From Aquibacillus sediminis (GTDB taxonomy: Bacteria > Bacillota > Bacilli > Bacillales > Amphibacillaceae): DNA of 64,000 bases. Every line of letters begins with the position of its first letter. Within the stretch, counting starts at the first letter, position 1. The notes beneath the pieces are model-generated. The model saw nothing but the letters and a program-made list of their open reading frames with translations. It had not been told where the DNA came from and did no database searches. This document shows, piece after piece, positions 26,781 to 36,294 of this stretch. Both the position numbers and the translations under genes were made by a program. The stretch covers positions 1 to 64,000 of the forward strand of contig NZ_SZNM01000021.1 in the NCBI RefSeq assembly GCF_005870085.1, given 5' to 3'.

Positions 26781-27989
26781 CTAAACACCAGCCTCTTTAT
26801 ATAGCGAAGGGGTGAATCCGGTTTCTTTCTTAAACACCCTCGAAAAATAAGAGGAATCCTCATAACCAATTAACCAAGCGATTTCTTCAATGGATAGGCT
26901 TTCATTTTTTAATAAATGCTTTGCTTTGTCAATCCGAATCATCTGTTGATAGCCAATAATGGTTTTGTTCGTTTCTTGTTTGAATTTTCTTGATAAGTGG
27001 TTCGGGTGAGTATTGCAAAGTGCTGCTAACTCATTTTTATCTACTCGTCTATCATAGAAAGACATGAGGTGTTCGATGACTTTTTTGGTCATTGTCGAAT
27101 AGCTGTTAAGAGAGTTAGTGATGATTAGATCGCAATACGATTCAATCATTTGGTCGATATTATTTTGTAATTTAATGAGCTGGTTCGCTCGTTCTATTTT
27201 GTATGCGAATTGCTCTGATATGCGATGGATTAACACTGGTGGTACTTGTTTTCGTACTGCTGCTGAACGGAGTAATGAATTTAAAATAACATTTAAATTT
27301 TTATGTCTACGTAAAGGCTGATTTGGCAAACGTTCAGAAAAAGCAAACAAACCATTGTTTGAATGGAATAATACTTTGGCTTTGGATTTGTTCCCTTGCT
27401 CGACGGCATGAATGAGTGACGTTTCAATTTTATAGCGCATATTAATAATCTCGGCATCATCATCAGTCTGTGAATGTGCTTTCAAATTATTGTTAAGTTC
27501 ATTTCCGTCAGCAGTAATGGTAGTAGGTAAGGTTTCTACAACAGCAAATCGATCAAATAATTGTAGGATGCTTGATAAACTGTTTATTTTTTCAGGGTTT
27601 AATACCTGTATTTGATTACAAAATGTTTTCAATTCTTCTCTTTCATGATTATTAAGGTTATACCTTCTCGCCAAACGGTAAATATCTGATGTCAACTCCA
27701 AATAAGGTCCAATTACGACGGTGTAAGTTTCTCCTTTTTCAAAGGTATAACTTAAATAATTCAATCCCCATTCATTGGCAAAAGCATACAACTGGTGTCG
27801 ATTTTCATATAATTGCATTTCATTAAAAAAGTATATAATATCTGCTTCATTAGCCCCTGGCATAAAAGGAGGAATTTTCATCGGAGCGTGTTGATAAATG
27901 AAGTCTCCTTTAGGATCTAAAACATATATATTTAGTTCTGTTAAAATGTTAAGGTGTACTGCAGCAGAAACGATATTAGACTGTTCCAT
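26781..27989 (-). CDS. AraC-family transcriptional regulator
   Basis: 402-residue regulator. The N-terminal about 290 residues are a sensory region of uncertain fold (starting SNIVSAAVHLNILTELNIYVLD, of which LNIYVLDPKGDFIY looks PAS-like). The last about 100 residues form two AraC helix-turn-helix motifs (ELAALCNTHPNHLSRKFKQ and SIEEIAWLIGYEDSSYFSRVFKKETGFTPSLYK, with the conserved GYEDSSYFSRVFK block). AAAGGGGG precedes the ATG. It is divergent from the GPH symporter at 28159 and most likely activates it. Inducer unknown. Confidence 0.88.
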   Translation of the reverse strand: MEQSNIVSAAVHLNILTELNIYVLDPKGDFIYQHAPMKIPPFMPGANEADIIYFFNEMQLYENRHQLYAFANEWGLNYLSYTFEKGETYTVVIGPYLELTSDIYRLARRYNLNNHEREELKTFCNQIQVLNPEKINSLSSILQLFDRFAVVETLPTTITADGNELNNNLKAHSQTDDDAEIINMRYKIETSLIHAVEQGNKSKAKVLFHSNNGLFAFSERLPNQPLRRHKNLNVILNSLLRSAAVRKQVPPVLIHRISEQFAYKIERANQLIKLQNNIDQMIESYCDLIITNSLNSYSTMTKKVIEHLMSFYDRRVDKNELAALCNTHPNHLSRKFKQETNKTIIGYQQMIRIDKAKHLLKNESLSIEEIAWLIGYEDSSYFSRVFKKETGFTPSLYKEAGV

Positions 27990-28090
27990 GAAAGATTCCC
28001 CCTTTTAGTAAAATAATAATAGATTATTGTCGAATTTTAATAGAAATGATCAAATATGTTATATTTGTCCTTCTAATGTTTTAAAAGTCC

Positions 28091-28107
28091 TTATGAAAAC
28101 GTTTATT
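28091..28107 (+). promoter_or_regulatory. Weak cre-like site before the second GPH symporter
   Basis: TTATGAAAACGTTTATT fits the left arm and centre of a cre but lacks the closing CA. Confidence 0.35.
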
Positions 28108-28158
28108 TTTTTATTATAATGAATATTGGAATCGATTGCAATAGAGGAGGAGCATAAA

Positions 28159-29556
28159 ATGGAAACGGAAACTATCCAAGAACAACCATCTTTTGAAAAC
28201 GAATACGAAGGTAAGAAAACAGCTGATAAACTAGATTTTAAAGAAAAGTTATCCTATGGTTTAGGTGATGCAGCGAATAATTTAACATTTTCGATGGTAA
28301 CCACTTACCTATTAGTGTTTTACACCGATGTGTTTGGCATTACCGCAGGCGCAGTAGGTATATTATTTTTAGTGGCACGAATTTGGGATGCAATTAATGA
28401 CCCTGTAATGGGAGCAGTTGTTGACCGATTTAACCAAGGGAATCCTAAAGGAAAATTTCGACCATATTTACGCTGGGCTGGAATTCCGTTAGTCATTATT
28501 TCAGTTGTTATGTTTATTACACCTGATTTATCTGAAAGCGGTAAATTAGTGTATGCGTATGTGACATATATTTTATTTGGGATGGCCTATACCTTTATCA
28601 ATATTCCGTATGGATCGTTAGCATCTGTGATGACAAGAGATTCTGTGGAGAGATCCTCACTAGCATCATTTCGTGGTTTAGGATCCATGATTGGTTTGTT
28701 TGTTGTTGGTTCATTAGTAGTTCCGATTGTGAACTTGTTCCCAACACAGAAAATTGGTTATCCGGCAGTTATGGCCATGATCGGTATCATTGCATTAACC
28801 TTCTATTATTTAACGTATAGAAATACGAGAGAAAGAATTCGACCAGTACAAGGAAGTAGTCCTGATAAACTATCATTCAGCATGATTACAAGAACGTTAA
28901 AGAATGGACCGTTTCTCGCTTTATCGCTAATGTCCTTCTTTACCCTTTTATCATTGTTACTTAATCAATCGGTTGGCTTATATTTCTTTAAATATAATTT
29001 GCAAAATGAATCAATGTTTGCAGTCTATAACGTCGTAAACATGGGACTTACGATTGCTTTCATTATGATCATTCCTAAGTTAACAGCCATATTTGGTAAA
29101 AAGAAACTTACATTAATAGGTTTTCTTGTGAGTGTTGTATTTTATAGTCTATTGTTTTTCCTACCAACAAATACAATGACATTTATTATCTTTGCTTGTT
29201 TAGGAATGCTAGGAATTATGATCCCTAATACACTTGTATGGGCGTTTGTTTCCGATGTCATTGACTATGGGGAGTGGAAGACTGGTGTCCGCCAAGAAGG
29301 TACGACTTATTCCATGTATAGCTTTATGCGTAAGTTGTCACAAGCAGTAGCAGGTTGGGCAGCTGGTATGGGACTTACATTAATTGGTTATGTCCCGAAT
29401 GTTATGCAAACACCAGACACATTAATAGGGATAAAAGCAATGATGGTATTATTACCTGCTGTCTCCGGAGTGATCTGTTTCTTTATCTTTAAGTTTGGTT
29501 ATAAATTAGATGATCAAACCTTTGCTAAGATTACCGAAGACTTATCAAAATCGTAA
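28159..29556 (+). CDS. GPH-family sugar:cation symporter (second copy)
   Basis: Paralogue of the permease at 14254, about 465 residues with some 12 membrane segments. Shared landmarks are DVFGITAGAVGILFLVARIWDA (GITAGAVG), DPVMGAVVDR, INIPYGSLAS and WAFVSDVIDYGEW...RQEGTTYSMYSFMRK. ATG 28159 is preferred because GAGGAGG lies just before it; an upstream ATG at 28126 has no site. It is divergent from the AraC regulator, with a weak cre upstream and a terminator downstream. No XylR-type operator, so it answers to a different signal. Likely substrate: a glycoside or uronide. Confidence 0.87.
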   Translation: METETIQEQPSFENEYEGKKTADKLDFKEKLSYGLGDAANNLTFSMVTTYLLVFYTDVFGITAGAVGILFLVARIWDAINDPVMGAVVDRFNQGNPKGKFRPYLRWAGIPLVIISVVMFITPDLSESGKLVYAYVTYILFGMAYTFINIPYGSLASVMTRDSVERSSLASFRGLGSMIGLFVVGSLVVPIVNLFPTQKIGYPAVMAMIGIIALTFYYLTYRNTRERIRPVQGSSPDKLSFSMITRTLKNGPFLALSLMSFFTLLSLLLNQSVGLYFFKYNLQNESMFAVYNVVNMGLTIAFIMIIPKLTAIFGKKKLTLIGFLVSVVFYSLLFFLPTNTMTFIIFACLGMLGIMIPNTLVWAFVSDVIDYGEWKTGVRQEGTTYSMYSFMRKLSQAVAGWAAGMGLTLIGYVPNVMQTPDTLIGIKAMMVLLPAVSGVICFFIFKFGYKLDDQTFAKITEDLSKS

Positions 29557-29605
29557 GCTCATCCTATAGAAATAAATCCAATGTAAATAAGAGAAAAATT
29601 CATAA

Positions 29606-29643
29606 GAAAGGGCAGTTGGGGAAAGCTCATCTGCTCTTTTTTC
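29606..29643 (+). terminator. Terminator after the GPH symporter
   Basis: AAAGGGCAG / CTGCTCTTT hairpin (with a G-U pair) followed by TTTCT. Confidence 0.65.
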
Positions 29644-29736
29644 TATGCTATAATAAAAGTTTGAAAGGATTAAAACAAGAGAAGAGTAGACTAGATTTAA
29701 TTATGATTCTATACACAATGAATAGAGGGATGAAAC

Positions 29737-31347
29737 ATGTCTAAGCGAAAGATAGTTTTTTTAGTGTTCATGCTAGCTAGCATTGTAATGGTTGGGTGCT
29801 CCAATTCAGATAACGCTAAAGCAAATAACGAGGATGAAAGAGACGATCAGTTAGTGTTGGCTGTAGGAGGTGAACCCGATGAAGGGTTTGATCCAACAAC
29901 TGGATGGGGGCGTTATGGATCGCCACTATTTCAAAGTACATTGTTAAAAAGGGACAATGATCTTTCGATTGTGGAAGATTTGGCGAAAGATTATAAGGTT
30001 TCCGATAATGGTTTAGTTTGGACGGTTACCATTCGTGATGATGTGCAATTTTCCGATGGGGAGCCGTTAACTGCTGAAGATGTTGTGTTTACCTTTGAGA
30101 CAGCCGCTAAGAGTCAATCTGTTATTGACTTAACGAATGTGGAAACAATAGAACAAATGGATCAGTATACGGTTCAGTTTACATTAGAACAACCCCAGTC
30201 AACATTTGTTAGTTTATTAGTAACAACAGGGATTGTTCCTAAACATGCCTATAACGATCAGTATCGTGAACAGCCAGTTGGGTCTGGCCCTTATCAACTA
30301 GTGCAGTGGGATAAAGGACAACAGTTAATGGTGGAGGCAAATCCTTATTATTATGGAGATACCCCTTCTTTTAAAAGGTTAACTTTTCTATTTTTATCCG
30401 AGGAGTCAGCACTAGCAGCAGCCCAAGCCGGCGATGTTGATGTTGTTTCTGTACCGGCGACGTATGCGAACCAAACAATCGACGGTATGGACTTAGCGGC
30501 AGTTCAAAGTGTTGATAATCGTGGAATTATGTTCCCTTATGTGCAAACTGGTGAGGAGACGGAAGAAGGACACCCGATTGGCCATGATGTAACAGCTGAT
30601 CGAGCAATTCGCCAGGCAATTAATCTAGCGATAGATCGGGAAGCATTAGTAGAAGGCGTCTTAGAAGGTCATGGCACCCCTGCTTATACTGTAGCAGATG
30701 GCTTGCCGTGGTGGAATGCGGATACAGTAATTGAAGATGCCGACCCAGAAGAAGCAACTGCCATTTTGAATGAGGCTGGCTGGTTTAAAGGAGAACAAGG
30801 TATTTTCGAAAAAGACGGGTTGAAGGCTGCATTTACATTACATTACCCAACAGGAGACAGAATTCGACAGTCACTTGCTATGGCAGTTGCCAGTCAGTTA
30901 CAACCCTTTGGTATGGATATCAGAACAGAAGGGAAAAGTTGGAGTGAATTGGAAACACTAATGTATTCTAATCCAGTAATGATGGGGTGGGGAAGTCATG
31001 ACCCTATTGAAATCTATAACCTTTTTAGTAGTGAAACAAGAGGTGAAGGGTATTACAATGCCAACTACTACTCCAATGAGACGGTCGATCATTATTTGCA
31101 ACAAGCCATGCATGCCACTTCACAAGAGGAAGCAAATCAATATTGGCAACAAGCTCAATGGGATGGAGAGACAGGGCATAGTGCAAAAGGGGATGCGCCA
31201 TGGGCATGGCTAGTTAACTTAGATCACCTGTACTATATAAGAGAAGGATTAAACATTGGTGAGCAAAAAGTACAACCACATGGTCATGGATGGCCGATTA
31301 CCGATTTTATTACCAATTGGCACTGGACAGATGAAAGGGAAGATTAG
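29737..31347 (+). CDS. nikA: Nickel/peptide-type ABC transporter substrate-binding lipoprotein (NikA-like)
   Basis: Family-5 extracellular solute-binding protein, 536 residues. The signal peptide ends in a lipobox with Cys21 (VMVGC). The binding domain begins LVLAVGGEPDEGFDPTTGWG, with landmarks GEPLTAEDVVFTFE and VGSGPYQL; this overall pattern is the NikA/CntA branch rather than typical oligopeptide binders. A TATAAT lies near 29649. It heads a five-gene importer whose other parts are nikB, nikC, nikD and nikE. With the NPN cofactor genes close by, nickel (perhaps chelated) is the likely cargo. Alternatives are peptides or another metal. Confidence 0.8.
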   Translation: MSKRKIVFLVFMLASIVMVGCSNSDNAKANNEDERDDQLVLAVGGEPDEGFDPTTGWGRYGSPLFQSTLLKRDNDLSIVEDLAKDYKVSDNGLVWTVTIRDDVQFSDGEPLTAEDVVFTFETAAKSQSVIDLTNVETIEQMDQYTVQFTLEQPQSTFVSLLVTTGIVPKHAYNDQYREQPVGSGPYQLVQWDKGQQLMVEANPYYYGDTPSFKRLTFLFLSEESALAAAQAGDVDVVSVPATYANQTIDGMDLAAVQSVDNRGIMFPYVQTGEETEEGHPIGHDVTADRAIRQAINLAIDREALVEGVLEGHGTPAYTVADGLPWWNADTVIEDADPEEATAILNEAGWFKGEQGIFEKDGLKAAFTLHYPTGDRIRQSLAMAVASQLQPFGMDIRTEGKSWSELETLMYSNPVMMGWGSHDPIEIYNLFSSETRGEGYYNANYYSNETVDHYLQQAMHATSQEEANQYWQQAQWDGETGHSAKGDAPWAWLVNLDHLYYIREGLNIGEQKVQPHGHGWPITDFITNWHWTDERED

Positions 31348-31349
31348 TT

Positions 31350-32345
31350 TTGCAGCCTAAACAGATAATTTTTTATATAGTGAAAAAGTTAATAAGGCTA
31401 ATCACCTTGTTAGGGGCTATTAGCTTGCTATCTTTCATTTTAATTAGCAATTCCCCAATTGATCCTGTCCGTTCGTATATTGGGGCAGACATGATGCTTG
31501 TTAGCCCGGAACAACGGCAACAAATTGCGGAATACTGGGGATTAAATGAATCCAAAACCAGTCAGTTTTTTCATTGGGTGAAGGCAGTAAGCCAAGGGGA
31601 CTTAGGAACTTCTCTGCTATACCGTGTTCCGGTCACGGACGTTATTGCAGAACGATTTTTGGCTTCGTTAGCATTAATGGCAGTTGCTTGGGGATTATCT
31701 GGTTTGTTTGGCTTTATCCTTGGGTCAATAGCAGGAATGAAGCAAGGATCCTGGTTAGATCGATTCATTAAAGGGTATTGTTTTATTCTCGCTTCGACAC
31801 CAACTTTTTGGTTAGGGCTAGTAGCGCTAATGGCGTTTTCTGTTTGGTTAGGCTGGTTCCCGATTGGTCTTGGATCACCTGCTGGCATGTTAGCAGAAGA
31901 TGTCACGTTGTTTGATCGGTTGAAACATTTAGTTTTACCTGCCTTAACATTAAGTATCGTTGGCGTTGCTAATGTAGCGTTACACACACGTCAAAAGCTA
32001 GTCGAAGTACTGAACAGTGACTATGTCCGGTTTGCTAAAGCAAAAGGAGAGAAGGGCTTTTCTTTATATTGGCGACATGGGTTACGAAATATTTCTTTAC
32101 CCGCGATTTCGTTACAGTTTGCTTCTTTTGGAGAACTGTTTGGTGGTGCGGTATTAGCGGAACAAGTATTTTCCTATCCAGGCTTAGGACAAGCAATCGT
32201 ACAGGCAGGCTTAGAAGGCGATGTACCATTACTTCTTGGTATTGTTTTATTTAGTGCACTCTTTGTTTTTATAGGTAACTTATTAGCTGACGTATTTTAT
32301 CGAATCATTGATCCGCGAATAAGAGCGGAGGGGAACTATGAATAA
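31350..32345 (+). CDS. nikB: ABC transporter permease (NikB-like)
   Basis: 331 residues, six predicted membrane segments and the binding-protein-dependent transport signature near HTRQKLVEVLNSDYVRFAKAKG (EAA-type loop). Typical N-terminal helix followed by the extracellular ISNSPIDPVRSYIGA loop common to NikB/DppB permeases. The start is a TTG 3 nt after the nikA stop with GAAAGGGAAGA upstream. It overlaps nikC by 8 bp, so translation is coupled. Confidence 0.85.
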   Translation: MQPKQIIFYIVKKLIRLITLLGAISLLSFILISNSPIDPVRSYIGADMMLVSPEQRQQIAEYWGLNESKTSQFFHWVKAVSQGDLGTSLLYRVPVTDVIAERFLASLALMAVAWGLSGLFGFILGSIAGMKQGSWLDRFIKGYCFILASTPTFWLGLVALMAFSVWLGWFPIGLGSPAGMLAEDVTLFDRLKHLVLPALTLSIVGVANVALHTRQKLVEVLNSDYVRFAKAKGEKGFSLYWRHGLRNISLPAISLQFASFGELFGGAVLAEQVFSYPGLGQAIVQAGLEGDVPLLLGIVLFSALFVFIGNLLADVFYRIIDPRIRAEGNYE

Positions 32346-33177
32346 TAAAGTAAGGAAAAGAAAGTATAGTTTGAGGCAACGTACGATTGCGAAAATCGTC
32401 ATTGCACTAGTGTTGCTGTTGATCATGGTGGTATCAAGTTTGCTAATAGGACCTGACCGATTGGGGGTTAACCTTGACCTGAGAAACCAATCTCCTTCCT
32501 TAGATTTCCTGTTTGGGACAGATTGGCTTGGTAGAGATATGCTAGCAAGGACATTAAAAGGACTTGTGTTAAGTCTCGGTGTTGGGGTGCTAGCCGCATT
32601 TGCTAGTACATGTATCGCACTGTTACTTAGTCTTGTTGCGGCTTGGAGTAGTTGGACAGACCGACTCGTTAGTTGGTTGATTGATCTTTTTTTAAGTGTG
32701 CCACATTTGGTGACATTGATCTTAATCTCCTTTACGGTTGGCGGTGGGTTCAAAGGGGTGGTCATTGGTTTATCTTTGACCCATTGGCCTAGTTTAACGC
32801 GTGTACTACGGGCAGAATTACTGCAAATCAAACAAGCAGAATATATTCAAGTTTCAAAACGATTAGGGAAAACACGAGGGTGGATTGCTAGACATCACTA
32901 CTTACCTCATTTAATGCCACAGTTGTTAATCGGATTCACCTTATTATTTCCGCATGCGATCTTACATGAAGCAGCTGTTACGTTTTTAGGGTTTGGTTTG
33001 TCTGCAGAACAACCAGCTATTGGCGTTATTTTATCAGAATCAATGAATTATTTAACTACAGGCATGTGGTGGCTTGCATTTTTCCCGGGACTTTCCCTTG
33101 TATGTATGGTAGCCCTATTTGATTTACTAGGACAAAGTGTTCGAAAAATGATTGATCCCTATCATGCGATGAAGTAA
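32338..33177 (+). CDS. nikC: ABC transporter permease (NikC-like)
   Basis: 279 residues, five or six membrane segments, DppC/NikC type. Landmarks are FLFGTDWLGRDMLARTLKG near residue 58 and the EAA-like loop QISKRLGKTRGWIARHHYLPHL (as VSKRLGKTRGW). It pairs with NikB as the channel. GAGGGGA overlaps the end of nikB before its ATG. A 243-bp gap with no gene separates it from nikD, although the operon direction is unbroken. Confidence 0.85.
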   Translation: MNNKVRKRKYSLRQRTIAKIVIALVLLLIMVVSSLLIGPDRLGVNLDLRNQSPSLDFLFGTDWLGRDMLARTLKGLVLSLGVGVLAAFASTCIALLLSLVAAWSSWTDRLVSWLIDLFLSVPHLVTLILISFTVGGGFKGVVIGLSLTHWPSLTRVLRAELLQIKQAEYIQVSKRLGKTRGWIARHHYLPHLMPQLLIGFTLLFPHAILHEAAVTFLGFGLSAEQPAIGVILSESMNYLTTGMWWLAFFPGLSLVCMVALFDLLGQSVRKMIDPYHAMK

Positions 33178-33420
33178 TGCTTTGCTTGGTTGTGTGATGG
33201 ATTCAAAATGTACGTTATCGAGGGAAAAGAGCAAGGATAACGTAAGAAAAGACCTACATACATACGGCCCAACCCTAAGAGGAAAGCACTTTATCACATT
33301 ATCCAAAAGCCTTTGTGCAATGAAAGCTTACTTAAACAATATCAGGAGTGCTCGGCTGTTAAGCTTGGTTCGGGCGCTATCAATAAAAACCATATTTAAA
33401 TAAAGGAGTACGGTAGGGGG

Positions 33421-34254
33421 ATGAGGATAAACCGAGCATCACACAAACAGGAAGAAGGGACACATTTTCGTTCCTCGCGATTACTTGAAGTAACGGATTT
33501 TGCACTATCGTTTACCACATACACCGGAGGCCTTAAAGAAACAACCGAACAAGCGATAAAAAAACTGGATATGACAATAGATACAGGAGAAATTGTAGCG
33601 GTTGTTGGGGCTAGTGGCTCTGGTAAAAGTTTACTTGCTAATGCCATCTTAGGCATGCTACCGGCTAATGCAACCGTTAGCGGCTTAATAAAATATAAAG
33701 GAAAAGCTCTTACGTTACAAGATCAAGTACAGTTACGCGGTACGGAAATTGCGATGATCCCGCAATCTGTTAACTCACTAGATCCATTAATGAAAGCTGG
33801 TAAACAAGTAAGGACAATGATAAAAGGAAAAAACAAAAAAGAAAAACAAAGAGAGATATTTGCAGCGGTTGGTTTAGATGAAAAGGTAGAAAGAAACTAT
33901 CCGTTTCAATTGTCAGGTGGTATGGCTAGACGTGTATTAATTGCGATTGCGATGGTAAGTAGTGCCGAGTTAATTGTAGCCGATGAACCAACACCTGGGT
34001 TAGATGAGCAAGCATTGGAGGACAGTATACGTCCAATCCGGTTACTCGCCGATCAAGGTAAAGGGGTTATGTTTATTACACACGATATTGGGACAGCTCT
34101 GAGGTTAGCGGATAAAATTGTTGTTTTCAATGATGGGAAAACAATAGAAACTGCAAATGTAAAAGATTTTTATGGAAAAGGGGAAGCATTAAGACACCCA
34201 TATACAAAACAACTTTGGAATGCCTTACCCCAAAACGGTTTCCATACCCCGTGA
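33421..34254 (+). CDS. nikD: ABC transporter ATPase (NikD-like)
   Basis: 277-residue ATP-binding protein. Walker A is GASGSGKS, the signature is LSGGMARR and Walker B is LIVADEPT. The C-terminal RHPYTKQLWNALPQ is the typical tail of Opp/Nik-type ATPases. It should pair with NikE to power NikBC. AAAGGAG and GGGGG lie upstream. The following intergenic stretch contains a repeat element that separates it from nikE. Confidence 0.86.
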   Translation: MRINRASHKQEEGTHFRSSRLLEVTDFALSFTTYTGGLKETTEQAIKKLDMTIDTGEIVAVVGASGSGKSLLANAILGMLPANATVSGLIKYKGKALTLQDQVQLRGTEIAMIPQSVNSLDPLMKAGKQVRTMIKGKNKKEKQREIFAAVGLDEKVERNYPFQLSGGMARRVLIAIAMVSSAELIVADEPTPGLDEQALEDSIRPIRLLADQGKGVMFITHDIGTALRLADKIVVFNDGKTIETANVKDFYGKGEALRHPYTKQLWNALPQNGFHTP

Positions 34255-34289
34255 GTGGGGGGGATGTGGGTGAAGTGTTGTAGATGATA

Positions 34290-34490
34290 GAAACATTGAC
34301 GTAACTGATATTTATGAATTTCTGTTTCCTAACTAAATTAGGTGCTTACGGTCGCTTGGGTAGAATACTCCGCTTTCCATGGGCACGCTCTCAGCTACCT
34401 ATGGGAAGCGTAGTGTATTTCCGTAGCGGTAATTACCTTTTTTAAAATGGCAGGAATTATGATGAATTTATGTCGGAGTTTATGTTTCAT
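34290..34490. mobile_element. Short hybrid repeat between nikD and nikE
   Basis: A half box B (34352-34382, GGGTAGAATACTCCGCTTTCC...) is fused to a half box A (about 34400-34429, GGGAAGCGTAGTGTATTTCC). TTGACGTAACT at about 34298 and ATGTCGGAGTTTATGTTTC near 34470-34488 look like diverged inverted ends. The boundaries are approximate. It interrupts an otherwise compact operon. Confidence 0.5.
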
Positions 34491-34556
34491 TCGAACTTAA
34501 ACAATCAAAATAATCTTATTAAAAACAAACTTCAGTTAAAGTCTAGAGGTGAAACA

Positions 34557-35183
34557 GTGTTACAAGCTAGAGAAATAAGTTACCGATACGGGACTGGGTC
34601 ATGGATTATGGAAGATGTGAATCTCGGTGTTAAACCAGGTGAAGTGGTAGGTTTAACAGGTAAAAGTGGCGCCGGAAAAACAACGTTAGCTAAAATTATA
34701 GCCGGTTATTTAAAACCAAACCACGGAAGAGTTACCATTGATGGTTACCTTCTACAGGAAAAGAATGCTCCACACCCAGTACAGTTAGTATGGCAACATC
34801 CGGAAAAGGTAATAAATCCAAGGTGGCGCATGGAAAAGACACTACTGGAAGGCGGAACGTATACTGATGAGTTGCTGCAAGATTTAGAGATAAAAAAAGA
34901 TTGGTTAAGGCGTTGGCCGAGTGAACTGTCAGGCGGGGAGTTACAGCGTATTTGTTTAGCAAGAGCATTGGGAGCCTCTCCGGGTTATCTTATAGCGGAT
35001 GAAATGACAACGATGTTGGATGCAATTACCCAAGCTCAAATTTGGCATACTGTTCTTCATATGGTAGAAAAGAAAAATATCGGTGTTCTTGCTATCAGCC
35101 ATGACAATGCTCTATTGAATAGAGTGAGTGATCGAATGGTTGACTTTAGTATGATTAGGGATAAATACGAGACGAAAAAATGA
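34557..35183 (+). CDS. nikE: ABC transporter ATPase (NikE-like)
   Basis: About 208 residues. Walker A is GKSGAGKT, the signature is LSGGELQR and Walker B is LIADEMT, where the usual proline of DEPT is replaced. I prefer GTG 34557, which has a perfect GAGGTGA at the right distance and gives the standard beginning LQAREISYRYG. An ATG at 34470 would add 29 poorly conserved residues that overlap the repeat element. Last gene of the importer operon, followed by a terminator. Confidence 0.82.
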   Translation: MLQAREISYRYGTGSWIMEDVNLGVKPGEVVGLTGKSGAGKTTLAKIIAGYLKPNHGRVTIDGYLLQEKNAPHPVQLVWQHPEKVINPRWRMEKTLLEGGTYTDELLQDLEIKKDWLRRWPSELSGGELQRICLARALGASPGYLIADEMTTMLDAITQAQIWHTVLHMVEKKNIGVLAISHDNALLNRVSDRMVDFSMIRDKYETKK

Positions 35184-35208
35184 ACTATAATGTATAGTTC
35201 TTTTTTTT
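35182..35208 (+). terminator. Terminator after nikE
   Basis: GAACTATA / TATAGTTC stem with a 3-nt loop, followed by eight T. It begins at the nikE stop. Confidence 0.8.
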
Positions 35209-35370
35209 GCAAAAAATAGCATACGGAAAGACTTCTATCACTGCTAAAGAGCTAGTCTAAATCTCACTTATATAATGTATAGCAGCTATATTTTAAATAC
35301 TCCTTCAAAAAACAGTCACATTATATGCAGCTAGTAAGTGTTTTAGTTTTCAAACTTTGTTTATTGGTTG

Positions 35371-35395
35371 TATAATGGTTGTGAAAGCGAAAACA
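35371..35395 (+). promoter_or_regulatory. Promoter -10 and cre site before the SDR/AKR operon
   Basis: TATAAT (35371-35376) followed by GTGAAAGCGAAAACA (35381-35395), which matches the cre consensus except at the first base. A cre just after the -10 predicts glucose repression. The -35 is weak. Confidence 0.65.
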
Positions 35396-35412
35396 TTTCA
35401 GGGGGTATTGAA

Positions 35413-36279
35413 ATGACAAAAGTTGTAGTTACAGGTGGAAGTGGATTGTTAGGCCCTTCGGTGATTAAAGAATTTTTAGATCATGGTTATGATGTGTTAA
35501 ACGTGGACCACCAGGTACCAGAAAATCCAATGTGTGAAACGATTGCGGCTGATTTAACGAACCTGGGTGAAGCATATGATGTGTTAGCGGGTGCGGATGC
35601 AGTTGTTCATTTGGCAGCCATTCCTAGAGCATATATGGTTGCAACTGATGTAACATTTCGAAACAATACAATGTCAACGTTTAATATTTTGGAAGCGGCA
35701 GGAACATTGGGTATCAAAAAAGCGGTGATTACTTCTAGTGAGTCATCCTATGGCATTGTATTTGCTAAAAGTGATTTAGGTCCACAATATGTGCCTGTTG
35801 ATGAAGAACATCCGAGGTTATCCGAGGATAGTTATGGGCTATCGAAAATGGTTAATGAGCAAACAGCGGAAATGATCTATAACCGGACGGGTATGCAGGT
35901 TGTTTCTCTTAGAGTGGGTAATGTGATTGCGCCACATATGTATGAAAACTTCCCTAGTTTTATTCATAACCCCCAAGAAAGAAAGCCTATTTTGTGGAGT
36001 TATATTGATGCGCGTGATGCGGCTTCAGCATACCGGTTAGCTATCGAAAAAGATGGTCTAGGAACGGTTGCGTTAAATATAGCAGCCGATGATACGAGTA
36101 TGGATATCAAGAGTCGTGAATTAATGGAGACTTGTTTTCCAGAGGTTGCAGATTTCAGAGAACCTTTAAATGGATATGAAACACTGTTAAGTAATAAAAA
36201 GGCAAAACAAGTATTAGGATGGCAGCCCGTACATAAATGGCGTGACAATGTAGAGGTTGATTCAAAAGTTTTAAAATAA
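35413..36279 (+). CDS. Extended-SDR NAD-dependent sugar dehydrogenase/epimerase (uronate-dehydrogenase-like)
   Basis: 288 residues. The Rossmann motif VVVTGGSGLLGPSVI is at the N-terminus and the catalytic YGLSK (Tyr-x-x-x-Lys) is near residue 155. Short extended-SDRs of this length with HLAAIPRAY and NTMSTFNILEAAG blocks include uronate dehydrogenases, which oxidise glucuronate or galacturonate to aldarolactones, but also nucleotide-sugar epimerases; I cannot decide from sequence. ATG 35413 follows GGGGG at the right distance; an ATG at 35368 lies upstream of the cre and is unlikely. It is co-transcribed with the aldo/keto reductase (16-bp gap). A role at the edges of the uronate network is inference. 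Confidence 0.75.
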   Translation: MTKVVVTGGSGLLGPSVIKEFLDHGYDVLNVDHQVPENPMCETIAADLTNLGEAYDVLAGADAVVHLAAIPRAYMVATDVTFRNNTMSTFNILEAAGTLGIKKAVITSSESSYGIVFAKSDLGPQYVPVDEEHPRLSEDSYGLSKMVNEQTAEMIYNRTGMQVVSLRVGNVIAPHMYENFPSFIHNPQERKPILWSYIDARDAASAYRLAIEKDGLGTVALNIAADDTSMDIKSRELMETCFPEVADFREPLNGYETLLSNKKAKQVLGWQPVHKWRDNVEVDSKVLK

Positions 36280-36294
36280 GTGAGGTTGATAGAT

